NCBI RefSeq assembly: GCF_002188635.1
Contig: NZ_NINX01000029.1
Coordinates: forward strand, 186,001-250,000
Direction: 5' to 3'
Length of the DNA stretch: 64,000 nucleotides
Source of the DNA: Pigmentiphaga sp. NML030171
Lineage (GTDB): Bacteria; Pseudomonadota; Gammaproteobacteria; Burkholderiales; Burkholderiaceae_B
Positions 54,076 to 63,491 of the stretch are shown one piece after another (positions within the stretch are counted from its first letter, which is position 1; every line of letters begins with the position of its first letter). The notes beneath the pieces are model-generated. The model saw only the letters and a program-made list of their open reading frames with translations. It ran no database searches and was not told the origin of the DNA. The position numbers and the translations under genes were made by a program.

Positions 54076-54090
54076 TGTTATTGATTCTCA
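54076..54090. promoter_or_regulatory. Fur-box-like site upstream of the FTR1 permease gene
   Basis: On the minus strand TGAGAATCAATAACA, which matches the 7-1-7 Fur consensus (TGATAAT-n-ATTATCA) at 11 of 14 arm positions. It lies 10 bases upstream of the permease start. The surrounding bases (AAAATGAGAATC...ACATTTATAC) are AT-rich. Confidence 0.5.
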
Positions 54091-54296
54091 TTTTATCGAT
54101 GACTCGGACCACTGGGCGTTGCACGATGCAGTGCGAGCGAAGGTTCTAAAACGAAGATTTGCCTGTTGCCGGCGAAAAATGATGGGGCTAACTACGCCGC
54201 GCACCTTTCGCTGCACGTATGGCCCTGCGCCACGGCCTGTTGTGCAGAAGGCCTTCAACAGCGTCCACATGGGTCGTCGTCATCGCCAGTGAAAGG

Positions 54297-55100
54297 TTAC
54301 GTGGCGACCGCTACCAAGATTAGCGTTCCCAGTGCAATGCGATACCACGCAAAAACTCCAAATCCATGTCCGGTCAAATAACGCATCAGAAGGCGTATCG
54401 CAAGCAGCGCAAATGCGAAAGAAGCAATGAAACCCATTGCAAAAACGCCGATGTCGTCGCTCGACAATGCGCCCCAGTGCTTGAAGAGGTTGTATACCGA
54501 GGCGGCCCCCAAGATTGGAATGCCGAGGAAAAACGAAAACTCCGTCGCAGCCTGCCGCGAAGCCCCGAACCATAGCCCGCCGATAATCGTCGCGCCTGAG
54601 CGCGAAGTACCCGGCCAGAGCGCAAGGCACTGCACGAAACCAATCTTCAGTGCGTCGATTCGGCTGATCTGTTCGGCACGCTCAGCCTTCACTTGCACGG
54701 GGCGTCGCTCAGCCCACAGGATCGCGATGCCACCGACAACGAGTGCGACGGCCACCGGCCCCGGACTGAAAAGCAGCCTCTGCACATGAGATCCAATCAG
54801 CAGTCCGAGCACTGCCGCGGGCATAAATGCAATGGCAAGGTTCACTAAAAACCGGCGGGAGCCTTGGTCGGCATGCGCTGAGACAACAACGCTTGCCAGA
54901 CGAGCCCTATATTCCCAGATGACCGCGAGCATCGCGCCGAACTGGATGAACACTTCAAAGACGTCGCGCTTCTCTTTCGCAAGGAATGAGAGCGCATTGC
55001 CCGCTAGGATCAAATGCCCCGTCGAGGAGACTGGCAAGAATTCCGTGATGCCTTCGACGACGCCCATCATTAGCGTCTTGAGAACGAGTTCAGCGTGCAT
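54297..55100 (-). CDS. pbrB: Undecaprenyl-diphosphatase (UppP/BacA family; PbrB of lead operon)
   Basis: 267 residues, polytopic. EGITEFLPVSSTGHLIL and WPGTSRSGATIIGG are the active-site motifs of UppP. In the Cupriavidus lead operon the PbrB phosphatase releases phosphate that precipitates exported Pb(II). It follows the lspA-type gene on the minus strand with an 87-base gap. Lower GC than surrounding genes suggests separate origin. Confidence 0.88.
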   Translation of the reverse strand: MHAELVLKTLMMGVVEGITEFLPVSSTGHLILAGNALSFLAKEKRDVFEVFIQFGAMLAVIWEYRARLASVVVSAHADQGSRRFLVNLAIAFMPAAVLGLLIGSHVQRLLFSPGPVAVALVVGGIAILWAERRPVQVKAERAEQISRIDALKIGFVQCLALWPGTSRSGATIIGGLWFGASRQAATEFSFFLGIPILGAASVYNLFKHWGALSSDDIGVFAMGFIASFAFALLAIRLLMRYLTGHGFGVFAWYRIALGTLILVAVAT

Positions 55101-55187
55101 TTGCAGGCGGCAGTGGTAGCGCCGAGTGGGACATCGGTTTCTCCGAAGCCGTGCTCACGGCTCCGCATGTGTCAATGAAAATCTGGA

Positions 55188-55694
55188 TCATCGTGCTGGC
55201 GAATGGGAATCTGCGCCGTTTCGGCCGCGGCCGCGAAACGCGGCGATCAGCAGAAGCCCCGCTCCCAGGGTGATGCCAACGTCGGCTGCATTGAACGCAG
55301 GCCAGTGCCAATCGCCCCAATGAAAATCGAGCCAGTCCACCACGGCCCCATGCCGCACTCGATCAAGAACATTGCCGAGCGCGCCGCCGAGAATTGCTGC
55401 ATAGCCCACGGCCTCAGGTGTTGCAGTCTTCTCGCGGGCAATGAGCCAGGTGAGAAAGGCAGAAGCAGCGACGCCAATAACAATAAAAAAGCCGCGTTGC
55501 CACCCACCCGCCTGCGCCAAGAAGCTGAAGGCCGCGCCTGGATTCAGCCAATGCCCGATGTTGAACCATGGCGTGATTTCATGGGAGCCATACAAGGGAA
55601 TCCACGCGACGATGGCCGCCTTGGTCGCTACGTCGGCGGCAAGCACCGTCACGGCCAACAGGTACATCCGCAAGACAGCCCTATCAATGGCCAT
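55188..55694 (-). CDS. pbrC: Prolipoprotein signal peptidase (LspA family; PbrC of lead operon)
   Basis: 168 residues, four membrane segments. Catalytic aspartates in GGALGNVLDRVRHGAVVDW and FNAADVGI. LspA cleaves lipoprotein signal peptides; a copy in pbr operons may process PbrB-type or other proteins. Start MAIDRAVL overlaps the pbrA end by 11 bases. A housekeeping lspA would normally sit next to ileS, which is not here. Confidence 0.9.
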   Translation of the reverse strand: MAIDRAVLRMYLLAVTVLAADVATKAAIVAWIPLYGSHEITPWFNIGHWLNPGAAFSFLAQAGGWQRGFFIVIGVAASAFLTWLIAREKTATPEAVGYAAILGGALGNVLDRVRHGAVVDWLDFHWGDWHWPAFNAADVGITLGAGLLLIAAFRGRGRNGADSHSPAR

Positions 55695-58611
55695 GTGGCT
55701 TGATGTCCTCAGACGACCGCAGCAAGCGCATCCCATTGAAAACGACCGCCAGACTGGCACCCATGTCGGCCAGAATCGCCAGCCACAGACTTGCATGTCC
55801 AGTAAAGGCCAAGGCCATGAACACCGCCTTTGTTCCAAGCGCAAAGACGATGTTGGCCGTCAGGATGCCGGCTACGCGCTGTGACAGCCGGATGAACTCT
55901 GGAAGCTTGCGCAGGTTGTCCTGCATCAATGCGACGTCGGCCGTTTCGATTGCCGTGTCGGTGCCAGCTGCGCCCATTGCGAAGCCTATGCTCGACTTGG
56001 CCAATGCCGGTGCGTCGTTGACGCCGTCGCCCACCATGCCGACTGGCCCGCGTGAGAGCAGTTCTTCGATTGCCTGCAGCTTGTCCTGCGGCAGCAACTC
56101 GCCCTTGGCGCTGGTGATGCCGACCTGGGCAGCCACGGCTTGCGCGGTTTTCGCGTTATCGCCAGTCAACATGACTGGTTCGATTCCCAGCGACTTGAGT
56201 TCGGCGATCGCTTGCCGGCTGGTGTCGCGCACTGTGTCGGCCACGGCCAGCAGGGCGAGTACTTGCTGGTCCGTGGCGAGGAGCACAACGGTCTTGGCCT
56301 GGTACTCCAACGCATCGAGCTGAGTCTCGACCTCAAGTGTTGAAAGTCCCAGCTCTTTGATCAGCCGGTGGTTGCCGACGTAATAGACATCTCCATCGAC
56401 GTTGCCTTTGACGCCGCGTCCAGGGATCGCCTCGAACTTGTCCACCTGGGCATGCGGTTGGTTGTAGCCCGCCACGATGGCGGTGGCCACAGGATGCTCC
56501 GACAGAGCATCGATGCTCGCTGCAATGCGCAGAACTTCTTCCTTCGGCAGGCCGCGCAGCGATATGACATCGGTCAGTGCGGGGCGCCCATGGGTCAGGG
56601 TCCCGGTCTTGTCCAGGGCCACCGATTTCAGGTGCCGCCCTTGTTCGAGGTAAAGACCGCCCTTGACCAGGATGCCTCGGCGTGCGGCAGCTGCCAGGCC
56701 GCTGACCACGGTAACCGGCGTGGAGATCACCAATGCGCAGGGGCAGGCAATGACCAGCATCACCAGCGCCTTGTAGACCCATTCGAACCAGGGCTGCCCG
56801 AAAGCGAGCGGAGGAATGACCGCCACGGCAAGGGCAAGCGCAAACACCGCGGGTGTATAGATGCCGGCGAACTTGTCCACGAAGCGTTGCGTGGGCGCGC
56901 GTTGTCCCTGCGCTTCCTGGACCGATCGTGCAATGCGGTCGAGGGTGGTTTCGCCCTTGCGCGAGGTAACGCGGAACTCCAGCGTGCCGCGCTCGTTGAT
57001 GGTGCCGGCGAAGACCGTGGCACCGGCGGTCTTCTCCACCGGCATGCTTTCGCCGGTGATCGGCGCCTGGTTCACCGACGACTGTCCCGCGACGACTTCG
57101 CCATCCAGTGCGATGCGTTCGCCCGGACGCACCCGCACAACACTTCCGAGTGGCACGGTATCCGCCTTGACCTCGCGCCATTGACCGTCGGGCTGGCGCA
57201 CCAATGCGTTCTCTGGCGCCAGGTCCATCAGCTTGCGGATGGCATTGCGGGCCCGATCCAGGCTCAAGGCCTCGATCATCTCGGCGATGCCGAAGAGCCA
57301 GATGACCACCGCCGCCTCGGGCCACTGGCCGATCAGCGCCGCGCCGATGACGGCGACCGTCATCAACAGGTTCATGTTCAGCGAACGCGTCTTCAGCGCG
57401 ATCCAGCCCTTCTTGAGGGTCTCGACCCCACCCAGGCCGATGGCCGCGAGGCAAGCAAGAATGATGGGCCAGGAGGCCTCGGGAGCACCCGCGAAGACCA
57501 TGGCCTCCGCGCCGAGCGCCAGCACGCCGGAGACCGCCATCCGAATCCATTGCCCGCGCGAGATGCCGGTGCCGAACTCACGGGGAGCGGATGGCGCCGG
57601 GTCGGAGGCGCTTTGGAGCACTGGAGCCATGCCGAGCCGCTCGATCGCGCTGGTCACCGGAGCCAGATCGACAAGCTCGTGGCTCACGGTCAGCGTGCGG
57701 CCCATCAGGTTGAAATCCAGGGCCTTCACCCCAGGCATGCCTTCGAGCGCCTTGCGCAGCAGGCCCTCCTCGGTCGGGCAGTCCATTTTTTCGATCAGGT
57801 ACACGGCCTGGCCCTGCGGCCCGGTGTCGTCAGCGTGCTCAATGCTGGCCTTCATGCCTACATCGTTCAGGGCCTTGAGGATCGGCGCGGGGTCGGGCAG
57901 ACGGTGCTGGACATCGAGCCGTCGCCCCATCAGGTCGAAATCCAGCCGTTCGATGCCATCGACCGCACCAAGGCGCTTGCGGATCGTTGCCTCTTCGGTA
58001 GGGCAATCCATGTTCGGAATAAGGAAGCGTGTACCGTTCCCTGTCGCCGGTGCCGGGGTTTGCGACGCCGCCGTGCTGGGGATGAGGGCTTCGACAGCGA
58101 TTGGCATGCTGCCCGCCGTCTTTTCCACCGGCTTCATTCCCAGGCCTTCGATGGTCCTGGCAATCGGGGCTGTATCGGTCAGCGAATGGGTCACCGTCAG
58201 CGTGTGGGCCTTCAGATCGAAGTCCACCGCCTGCACGCCCGCCAGTGGCTCCAGCATCGAGCGCAACTGGCGCTCTTCGCTGGGACAGTCCATCTCCTTG
58301 ATGAAGTAGATGACCTGCTGCGGCGCGGGTTCCACGACCGCCCGCATGCCGATGTCGTGCAGCGCGCGCAGGATGGCGTTCTGTCCAGCTGGTTCGTGTG
58401 TGACCTCAAGGCGGCGACGGGTCAAGTCGAAAGCCATATCCCGGACGCCATCGACCTGCGCCAAGCGCTTGCGAATCTGAGCCTCCTCGCTGGGGCAATC
58501 CATGTTGGCTATCCCGAAGTGGGTCACGAGTGGCTCAACGGTCGCCGCTGCGCTCATGGCGCTCGCTGAACAGCACGCCGTGGTGCAGGAGGTTTCGGTG
58601 TCTGCTTTCAT
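55684..58611 (-). CDS. pbrA: Lead/cadmium/zinc P1B-type ATPase with four N-terminal MDCP domains (PbrA/CadA-like)
   Basis: 975 residues. Four tandem HMA-like domains end in MDCPSEE or MDCPTEE (cysteines 39, 109, 203, 278), each with one Cys and two Glu instead of the CxxC pair. The ATPase core has the metal-channel motif VIACPCALVIS, phosphorylation DKTGTLTHG, SEHPVA, and GDGVNDAP. It exports divalent Pb, Cd or Zn. N-terminal Cys-rich leader SCTTACCS adds further ligands. About 180 residues longer than the Cupriavidus PbrA I recall (about 800). Heads the pbrA-lspA-uppP operon. Confidence 0.93.
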   Translation of the reverse strand: MKADTETSCTTACCSASAMSAAATVEPLVTHFGIANMDCPSEEAQIRKRLAQVDGVRDMAFDLTRRRLEVTHEPAGQNAILRALHDIGMRAVVEPAPQQVIYFIKEMDCPSEERQLRSMLEPLAGVQAVDFDLKAHTLTVTHSLTDTAPIARTIEGLGMKPVEKTAGSMPIAVEALIPSTAASQTPAPATGNGTRFLIPNMDCPTEEATIRKRLGAVDGIERLDFDLMGRRLDVQHRLPDPAPILKALNDVGMKASIEHADDTGPQGQAVYLIEKMDCPTEEGLLRKALEGMPGVKALDFNLMGRTLTVSHELVDLAPVTSAIERLGMAPVLQSASDPAPSAPREFGTGISRGQWIRMAVSGVLALGAEAMVFAGAPEASWPIILACLAAIGLGGVETLKKGWIALKTRSLNMNLLMTVAVIGAALIGQWPEAAVVIWLFGIAEMIEALSLDRARNAIRKLMDLAPENALVRQPDGQWREVKADTVPLGSVVRVRPGERIALDGEVVAGQSSVNQAPITGESMPVEKTAGATVFAGTINERGTLEFRVTSRKGETTLDRIARSVQEAQGQRAPTQRFVDKFAGIYTPAVFALALAVAVIPPLAFGQPWFEWVYKALVMLVIACPCALVISTPVTVVSGLAAAARRGILVKGGLYLEQGRHLKSVALDKTGTLTHGRPALTDVISLRGLPKEEVLRIAASIDALSEHPVATAIVAGYNQPHAQVDKFEAIPGRGVKGNVDGDVYYVGNHRLIKELGLSTLEVETQLDALEYQAKTVVLLATDQQVLALLAVADTVRDTSRQAIAELKSLGIEPVMLTGDNAKTAQAVAAQVGITSAKGELLPQDKLQAIEELLSRGPVGMVGDGVNDAPALAKSSIGFAMGAAGTDTAIETADVALMQDNLRKLPEFIRLSQRVAGILTANIVFALGTKAVFMALAFTGHASLWLAILADMGASLAVVFNGMRLLRSSEDIKPHGH

Positions 58612-58749
58612 GGATCGATCCGTTCTTCTTCAAGAGTCAGGTGGTGAGACGGGCCAGCTTTGCCAGTCTCCGCGCAGGAGAGCCAAAGCGCAGACGCCGA
58701 CAGCGTTGCGACAGGTGCCGTTCCCCTTGTGCTTTCATTTACAAGGGCT

Positions 58750-58780
58750 ATTTCACACCTTGGAGTAGCTCCAAGGTCAA
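58750..58780 (-). promoter_or_regulatory. pbrA promoter with MerR-family operator
   Basis: On the minus strand TTGACC (58775-58780) and TGAAAT (58750-58755) with a 19-base spacer carrying the dyad CTTGGAG/CTCCAAG. The long spacer and dyad are the hallmark of CadR/PbrR/ZntR-controlled promoters. Confidence 0.85.
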
Positions 58781-58822
58781 GCGGCTACGATGCATGTCCT
58801 GACAACATGTGAGTGTTCTGCG

Positions 58823-59230
58823 ATGAAAATTGGCGAGTTGAGCCACGCCACCGGCGTGGACACCGACACGATCCGGTTCTACGAGAGGACGGGGGTGTTG
58901 CCGCCGCCAGCTCGGCAGACCAATGGATACCGGGTATACGGGACGGAACACATCGATGGACTGTCCTTTGTCCGCCACTGCCGGGCCTTGGACATTCCTC
59001 TGGCCGATGTCAGGCGGCTCCTGAACTTCACATCCCGTCCGGATGAGGATTGCGCGGACATCAACCGGCTGGTCGACGAGCAGATTGCGAGGGTGCGTGC
59101 CCGCCTGACCAGCTTGAAAGCACTGGAAAGGCAACTGACGACGCTGCGCGCCCGCTGCTCCGCAGGACATCAAGCGAAAGAGTGCGGCATCCTTGGCGAG
59201 CTGGTCTCTGCAGCGCAGCGGGAAGCGTAG
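58823..59230 (+). CDS. pbrR: MerR-family lead/cadmium-responsive activator (PbrR/CadR)
   Basis: 135 residues. Helix-turn-helix MKIGELSHATGVDTDTIRFY, dimer helix, and three cysteines at 77, 112 and 121 (DEDCADI, RARCSAG, KECGIL), the PbrR/CadR metal-site pattern. It lacks the His-rich tail of CadR, slightly favouring PbrR. Divergent from pbrA across the long-spacer promoter. A start 11 codons upstream would overlap the operator side, so 58823 is preferred. Confidence 0.92.
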   Translation: MKIGELSHATGVDTDTIRFYERTGVLPPPARQTNGYRVYGTEHIDGLSFVRHCRALDIPLADVRRLLNFTSRPDEDCADINRLVDEQIARVRARLTSLKALERQLTTLRARCSAGHQAKECGILGELVSAAQREA

Positions 59231-59300
59231 TCAAACAGATCTATCGATGGCGCAGGGCAAGACGCCTGTGCGCAAGCACTGGCAGCAGGCGAAGGCTGTG

Positions 59301-59330
59301 TTGACATGCGCCGGCAAGACCGCCTAAACT
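59301..59330 (+). promoter_or_regulatory. Promoter-like sequence before the second MerR gene
   Basis: TTGACA and TAAACT spaced by 18 bases, 64 bases before the start of the gene. No clear dyad in the spacer, unlike the mer and pbr promoters, so it may be constitutive. Confidence 0.5.
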
Positions 59331-59393
59331 ACGTACCAAACAACAGACATAGAGTCTTTTCGTCGTTCGATCGCCTGAGCCATTCTTTTCCCC

Positions 59394-59915
59394 ATGCCGA
59401 CCCATGCATTCACCATACGCAAACTCGCCGACGCGGCAGGCGTTGGCGTGGAGGCGGTGCGCTATTACCAGCGCGGTGGATTGCTGGCTGCGCCGGATCG
59501 CGTGGACGGCGGCTTCCGGCAGTATTCGGAGGACGATGTCCGTCGTCTGCGCTTCATCAAGCGGGCTCAGGCATTGGGGTACTCGCTGGAGGACATCGCC
59601 GAACTGATGTCCTTGAGTACCAAGCGTGATCGGCTGCGCGTGCGGGAAATCACCCGCGAACGCATCGCGGAGATCCGGGAGCGCGTGGCCGACCTGCAGT
59701 CGATGGCCTCGGCGCTGGAAAATCTGGCCGATTGCTGCGCCAAAGCGCCAGAAGGTTCGGCCTGTTCGATCATCGCCGCGCTGACCGGGGAGCAGGACTT
59801 AGATCCGGCCATCGCCGATCCGAGCCTCGTTGCGCAGGCAAGCGTTGCCGGCCGACGCAGATCCGTGCGGCCGGGCGCTGAAGCCTATCACCGCACTGAT
59901 GGGGTGGCCGCATGA
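59394..59915 (+). CDS. MerR-family regulator of unknown effector
   Basis: 173 residues. FTIRKLADAAGVGVEAVRYY is the MerR helix-turn-helix. C-terminal cysteines 114, 115 and 124 (LADCCAKAPEGSACSI) resemble the second and third MerR ligands, but the first one (MerR Cys82) is missing: that region reads LSTKRDR. It also has a longer basic tail. Probably senses a metal for the following cus-type genes; its end overlaps the next start by ATGA. Confidence 0.85.
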   Translation: MPTHAFTIRKLADAAGVGVEAVRYYQRGGLLAAPDRVDGGFRQYSEDDVRRLRFIKRAQALGYSLEDIAELMSLSTKRDRLRVREITRERIAEIRERVADLQSMASALENLADCCAKAPEGSACSIIAALTGEQDLDPAIADPSLVAQASVAGRRRSVRPGAEAYHRTDGVAA

Positions 59916-60385
59916 CGATGACGCGCATGTTCAGGCGATTCGTCTGCCGGCTGATGCTCGGTGTGCTGGTCTTCGGCCAGTTGGCCATCGCTGCCTACGC
60001 CTGCCCCGCACTGTCGGGCATGCCGCAGTCGCTTCCGACGATGGCCCTGAATGCGTCGGCCGCGGCGATGCCCGGTGATGAGGCCGGTGCTGCGATGGCC
60101 GTGTCGCCCGACATGGTCGCAACGTCAGACATGGCCGCCATGGCGAGCTGCGACCAAATCGACGACAACGCCGCCAACTTGTGCGTAGAGCACTGCCGTT
60201 TCGGCCAGCAAAGCGCCGACCATGCGTCGGCCCCGACCGTACCCGCGGCGCTGCTGACGACCCTCTACACCCTTCCGGTGCAACCCGAGCCTCTCGGGCA
60301 TGGCTGGCCTTCGGCCGACGTGATATTCCGGCGCGTCGCGGCGTCTCCGCCGCACGCCATCCTGCACTGCTGTTTTCGCATTTGA
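59912..60385 (+). CDS. Exported Met/Cys-containing protein of the cus-type cluster
   Basis: 157 residues. Signal peptide (FVCRLMLGVLVFGQLAIAAY), then a region rich in Met and Ala (several M-A-x motifs) and six or so cysteines (ASCDQIDDN, LCVEHCRF, LHCCF). Small proteins of this kind precede cusC in several metal-resistance islands and are annotated as copper resistance proteins, but I know no proven activity. ATGA overlap with the MerR gene. Confidence 0.7.
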   Translation: MTMTRMFRRFVCRLMLGVLVFGQLAIAAYACPALSGMPQSLPTMALNASAAAMPGDEAGAAMAVSPDMVATSDMAAMASCDQIDDNAANLCVEHCRFGQQSADHASAPTVPAALLTTLYTLPVQPEPLGHGWPSADVIFRRVAASPPHAILHCCFRI

Positions 60386-60519
60386 TCTCCTGACGCTGGT
60401 GCGGCCGGCCTGAGCCGGCTGAACCAGACCGATCGGTCGCGCTTGCGCGTGTCCGCGAGTTTCCGCTCGCCCCCGCCAAGCTCCATTCGACCTGATGGCA
60501 TTCGTCAACTGGAGATCCC

Positions 60520-61833
60520 ATGTTCATCGACTCTTTTTCTTTCCGCACGCCGGGCGGCGCTGTGCCATGGCGCAGGCTTGCTGCCGGCATCGTTGCGGCA
60601 TTCGCCATGGGCGCCGGTGCAGCCCATGCCGCCGACGGCCTGACGCTGGATCAGGCGCTGCGCCTGGCACAAACCCGTTCTCGCGCGCTCGTGGCCCAGG
60701 ATGCGACGGCATCGGCCGCACGGGACATGGCGGTCGCCGCCGGACAGCGGCCAGACCCCACCCTCAAGCTCGGCATCAACAACCTGCCCGTCAACGGCGC
60801 GGATCGGTTCAGCCCGACGCGCGACTTCATGACCATGCGCTCCATCGGCGTGATGCAGGAGTTCACACGCGAAGACAAACTCAAGGCCCGTGCCGGGCGC
60901 TACGAGCGCGAGGCCGAAGTCGCCGAGGCCGGGCGCAGCCTGGCGCTCGCCAACCTGCAGCGCGACACCGCCTTGGCCTGGCTGGACCGTCTCTTCCAGG
61001 AGCGTGTGCGCGACATGCTGGTGACCCAGCGCGACGAAGCGCGCCTGCAGATCGACGCCGCTGATGCCGCCTACCGGGGCGGGCGCGGCACGCAAGCCGA
61101 TGTGTTCGCCGCCCGTTCGGCGGTCGCCCAGATCGACGACCGCATCGAGCAGGCCGAGCGCCAGGTCGCCACGGCCCGCACGCAACTGGCGCGCTGGATT
61201 GGCTCCGTCGCAAGCGATCCCCTGGGCTCGGTTCCGGCATTGGATACGGTTCGCCTGAGCCCGCAGGATTTGGAAGCCCAGTTGGCCCACCACCCTGAAA
61301 TCGCCGTGATGCAAAAGCAGGAAGAGGTCGCGCAGGCCGAAGCCGACATCGCGCAAGCCAACAAGAAGACCGATGTGAGCGTCGAGCTGATGTACAGCCA
61401 GCGCGGCCCGGCCTACTCGAACATGGTCTCGCTCAATGTTTCGATCCCGCTGCAGTGGGACCAGAAAAACCGCCAGGACCGCGAGCTGGCCGCCAAGCTC
61501 GCCAGTGTCGAGCAAAAGCGCGCCGAGCGCGAGGAAGCCACGCGCGCCCATGTGGCCGAGGCACTGGCGATGCTGCAGGAATGGCGCAGCGACCGAGAGC
61601 GCCTGGCGCGCTACGACAGCTCGCTGCTGCCACTGGCCACCGAGCGCACGCGCGCCTCGATCGCCGCCTACCGCGGCAACGCGGGCACCTTGACCGCGGT
61701 GCTAGAGGCACGCCGCGCCGAGATTGACACGCGCGTCGAACGCTTGCGCCTGGAAATGGGCGCGGCGCGCCTGTGGGCACAACTGAACTACCTGGTGCCG
61801 GCTGGTCACGACACGGCCGCACCCCGCCCCTGA
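60520..61833 (+). CDS. cusC: Outer-membrane efflux protein of a heavy-metal RND system (CusC/CzcC)
   Basis: 437 residues, TolC family. Signal peptide ends AHA; GLTLDQALRLAQTRSRALVA and the repeated long helices with AE-rich heptads are typical. It is not a lipoprotein (no lipobox cysteine), unlike CusC of E. coli. Forms the exit duct for the RND pump encoded by the next two genes. Confidence 0.88.
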   Translation: MFIDSFSFRTPGGAVPWRRLAAGIVAAFAMGAGAAHAADGLTLDQALRLAQTRSRALVAQDATASAARDMAVAAGQRPDPTLKLGINNLPVNGADRFSPTRDFMTMRSIGVMQEFTREDKLKARAGRYEREAEVAEAGRSLALANLQRDTALAWLDRLFQERVRDMLVTQRDEARLQIDAADAAYRGGRGTQADVFAARSAVAQIDDRIEQAERQVATARTQLARWIGSVASDPLGSVPALDTVRLSPQDLEAQLAHHPEIAVMQKQEEVAQAEADIAQANKKTDVSVELMYSQRGPAYSNMVSLNVSIPLQWDQKNRQDRELAAKLASVEQKRAEREEATRAHVAEALAMLQEWRSDRERLARYDSSLLPLATERTRASIAAYRGNAGTLTAVLEARRAEIDTRVERLRLEMGAARLWAQLNYLVPAGHDTAAPRP

Positions 61834-61853
61834 GCACAACCGAGAGACCTCCC

Positions 61854-63491
61854 ATGAAAACCAAAAACCTCGTGATGGCCCTCGTCGCCGCCGGCGTGCT
61901 GGGCGCCGCCGGCTACGGCCTCTACACCCTCGGCATGCGCCACGGAGCCGACATGCCGGCCACGCCTTCGAATCCCAGTGGCATGGCATCGCCGCAAGCG
62001 GCGACTCCCGCTGTTGCTGCGCCTGCCAATGAGTCGGGCGAGGACGCCACGCGGCGGCATATCGCGGCCGGCCTCAAGGCCGGCGACGTCGATCCCGCCA
62101 ATGGCAAGAAGATCCTGTACTACAACGATCCCATGGTACCGGCGAACAAGTTCGACAAGCCGGGCAAGTCACCCTTCATGGACATGATGATGTCGCCGGT
62201 CTATGCCGACGGGGATGCAGATAAGGGAAACGTCACTGTCAGCTCGCGCATCCAGCAGAACCTCGGCGTTCGCACCGCCGAAGTGACCGAAGGCACGCTG
62301 TCGCCGCAGGTGTCGGCGGTGGGCAGCATCGCCTTCAACGAGCGTGACCAGGCGATCGTGCAAGCGCGTGCCACCGGGTACGTCGAGCACCTGTACGTGC
62401 GTGCCACGCTGGACCCGGTCGCCAAGGGGCAACCGCTGGTCAGCCTCTATGTCCCGGACTGGGTTGCTGCGCAGGAAGAGTTCCTGTCAGTACGGCGCAT
62501 GAAAGGCACGGACCTGGGTGGGCTGGTCGACGGTGCGCGCCAGCGCATGCGCCAGGTCGGCATGGACGATGCCCAGATCGCGCTGGTCGAGCGCAGCGGC
62601 AAGACCCAGCCACGCATCACGCTGAGCGCGCCCATCGGCGGCGTGGTGGTCGAATTGCTGGCGCGTGAAGGCATGACGGTGATGCCGGGCGCGACGCTGT
62701 TCCGCATCAACGGCTTGTCCACCGTGTGGGCCAACGCCGAGGTGCCCGAGAGCCAGGCCGCGCTGCTGCGCCCGGGCGCCAAGGTGCAGGCCCGTAGCCC
62801 GGCCGCGCCCGGCAGCAGCTTCGATGGCAAGGTGCAGGCGATCCTGCCCGAGGTGAATCCGAGCACGCGCACACTGAAGGCTCGCCTGGAGCTCGCCAAT
62901 CCTGGCAGCCGGCTGGTACCGGGGATGTTCGTCACGATGAACTTCGTGGACATGCGGCCCGACAAGACGCTGCTCGTGCCCACCGAGGCGGTGATCCAGA
63001 CCGGCAAACGCACGGTGGTGATCGTGGCCGAAGACAACGGGCGCTTCCGTCCGGTCGATGTCGAGGCGGGCCTGGAGAACAGTGGCCAGACCGAGATCAA
63101 GCGCGGCCTGTCGGCGGGGCAGCGCGTCGTCGTGTCCTCGCAGTTCCTGATCGACTCGGAGGCCAGCCTCAAGGGTGTCGAGGCCCGCTTGAACAGCGAG
63201 CCGGCCGTGGTTGCCCCAGCTTCGCCTTCGGCCCCGGTGGCCGCCAGCGCGCCACGGCATGTCGGTGAGGCCAAGGTCGTCAGCGTCGGCAAGGACGCGT
63301 TGACCCTGTCGCACGGCGCCATTCCCACAATGAAGTGGGGCCCGATGACGATGGACTTCAAACTGCCGCCCGACGGCGCGGCGCGCAACGTGCAGGTCGG
63401 TGATCGCGTGCGCTTCGAGTTCTTCATGGGCGCGGACGACCTGCCGCAGCTCACGCACGTCACGCCGATGGCGGCCGGAGGCAAGCCATGA
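61854..63491 (+). CDS. cusB: Efflux RND periplasmic adaptor fused to a CusF-like domain (CusB-CusF)
   Basis: 545 residues. Membrane anchor/signal at 5-27; a heavy-metal-binding segment [12 protein letters not shown] (YHS-like, near residue 87) with Met-rich [12 protein letters not shown]; then barrel-sandwich and alpha-hairpin adaptor domains. From about residue 465 [15 protein letters not shown] and [10 protein letters not shown] form a CusF-like domain with the Trp and Met residues that bind Cu(I)/Ag(I). Start MKTKNLVM sits 20 bases after cusC. The stop overlaps cusA by ATGA. Confidence 0.9.
   Translation: MKTKNLVMALVAAGVLGAAGYGLYTLGMRHGADMPATPSNPSGMASPQAATPAVAAPANESGEDATRRHIAAGLKAGDVDPANGKKILYYNDPMVPANKFDKPGKSPFMDMMMSPVYADGDADKGNVTVSSRIQQNLGVRTAEVTEGTLSPQVSAVGSIAFNERDQAIVQARATGYVEHLYVRATLDPVAKGQPLVSLYVPDWVAAQEEFLSVRRMKGTDLGGLVDGARQRMRQVGMDDAQIALVERSGKTQPRITLSAPIGGVVVELLAREGMTVMPGATLFRINGLSTVWANAEVPESQAALLRPGAKVQARSPAAPGSSFDGKVQAILPEVNPSTRTLKARLELANPGSRLVPGMFVTMNFVDMRPDKTLLVPTEAVIQTGKRTVVIVAEDNGRFRPVDVEAGLENSGQTEIKRGLSAGQRVVVSSQFLIDSEASLKGVEARLNSEPAVVAPASPSAPVAASAPRHVGEAKVVSVGKDALTLSHGAIPTMKWGPMTMDFKLPPDGAARNVQVGDRVRFEFFMGADDLPQLTHVTPMAAGGKP

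Noticed and set aside
56368..58569. Very long open frame on the plus strand opposite pbrA
   Set aside because: It is antisense to a fully convincing P-type ATPase, has no recognisable domain, and such shadows are common in GC-rich DNA.
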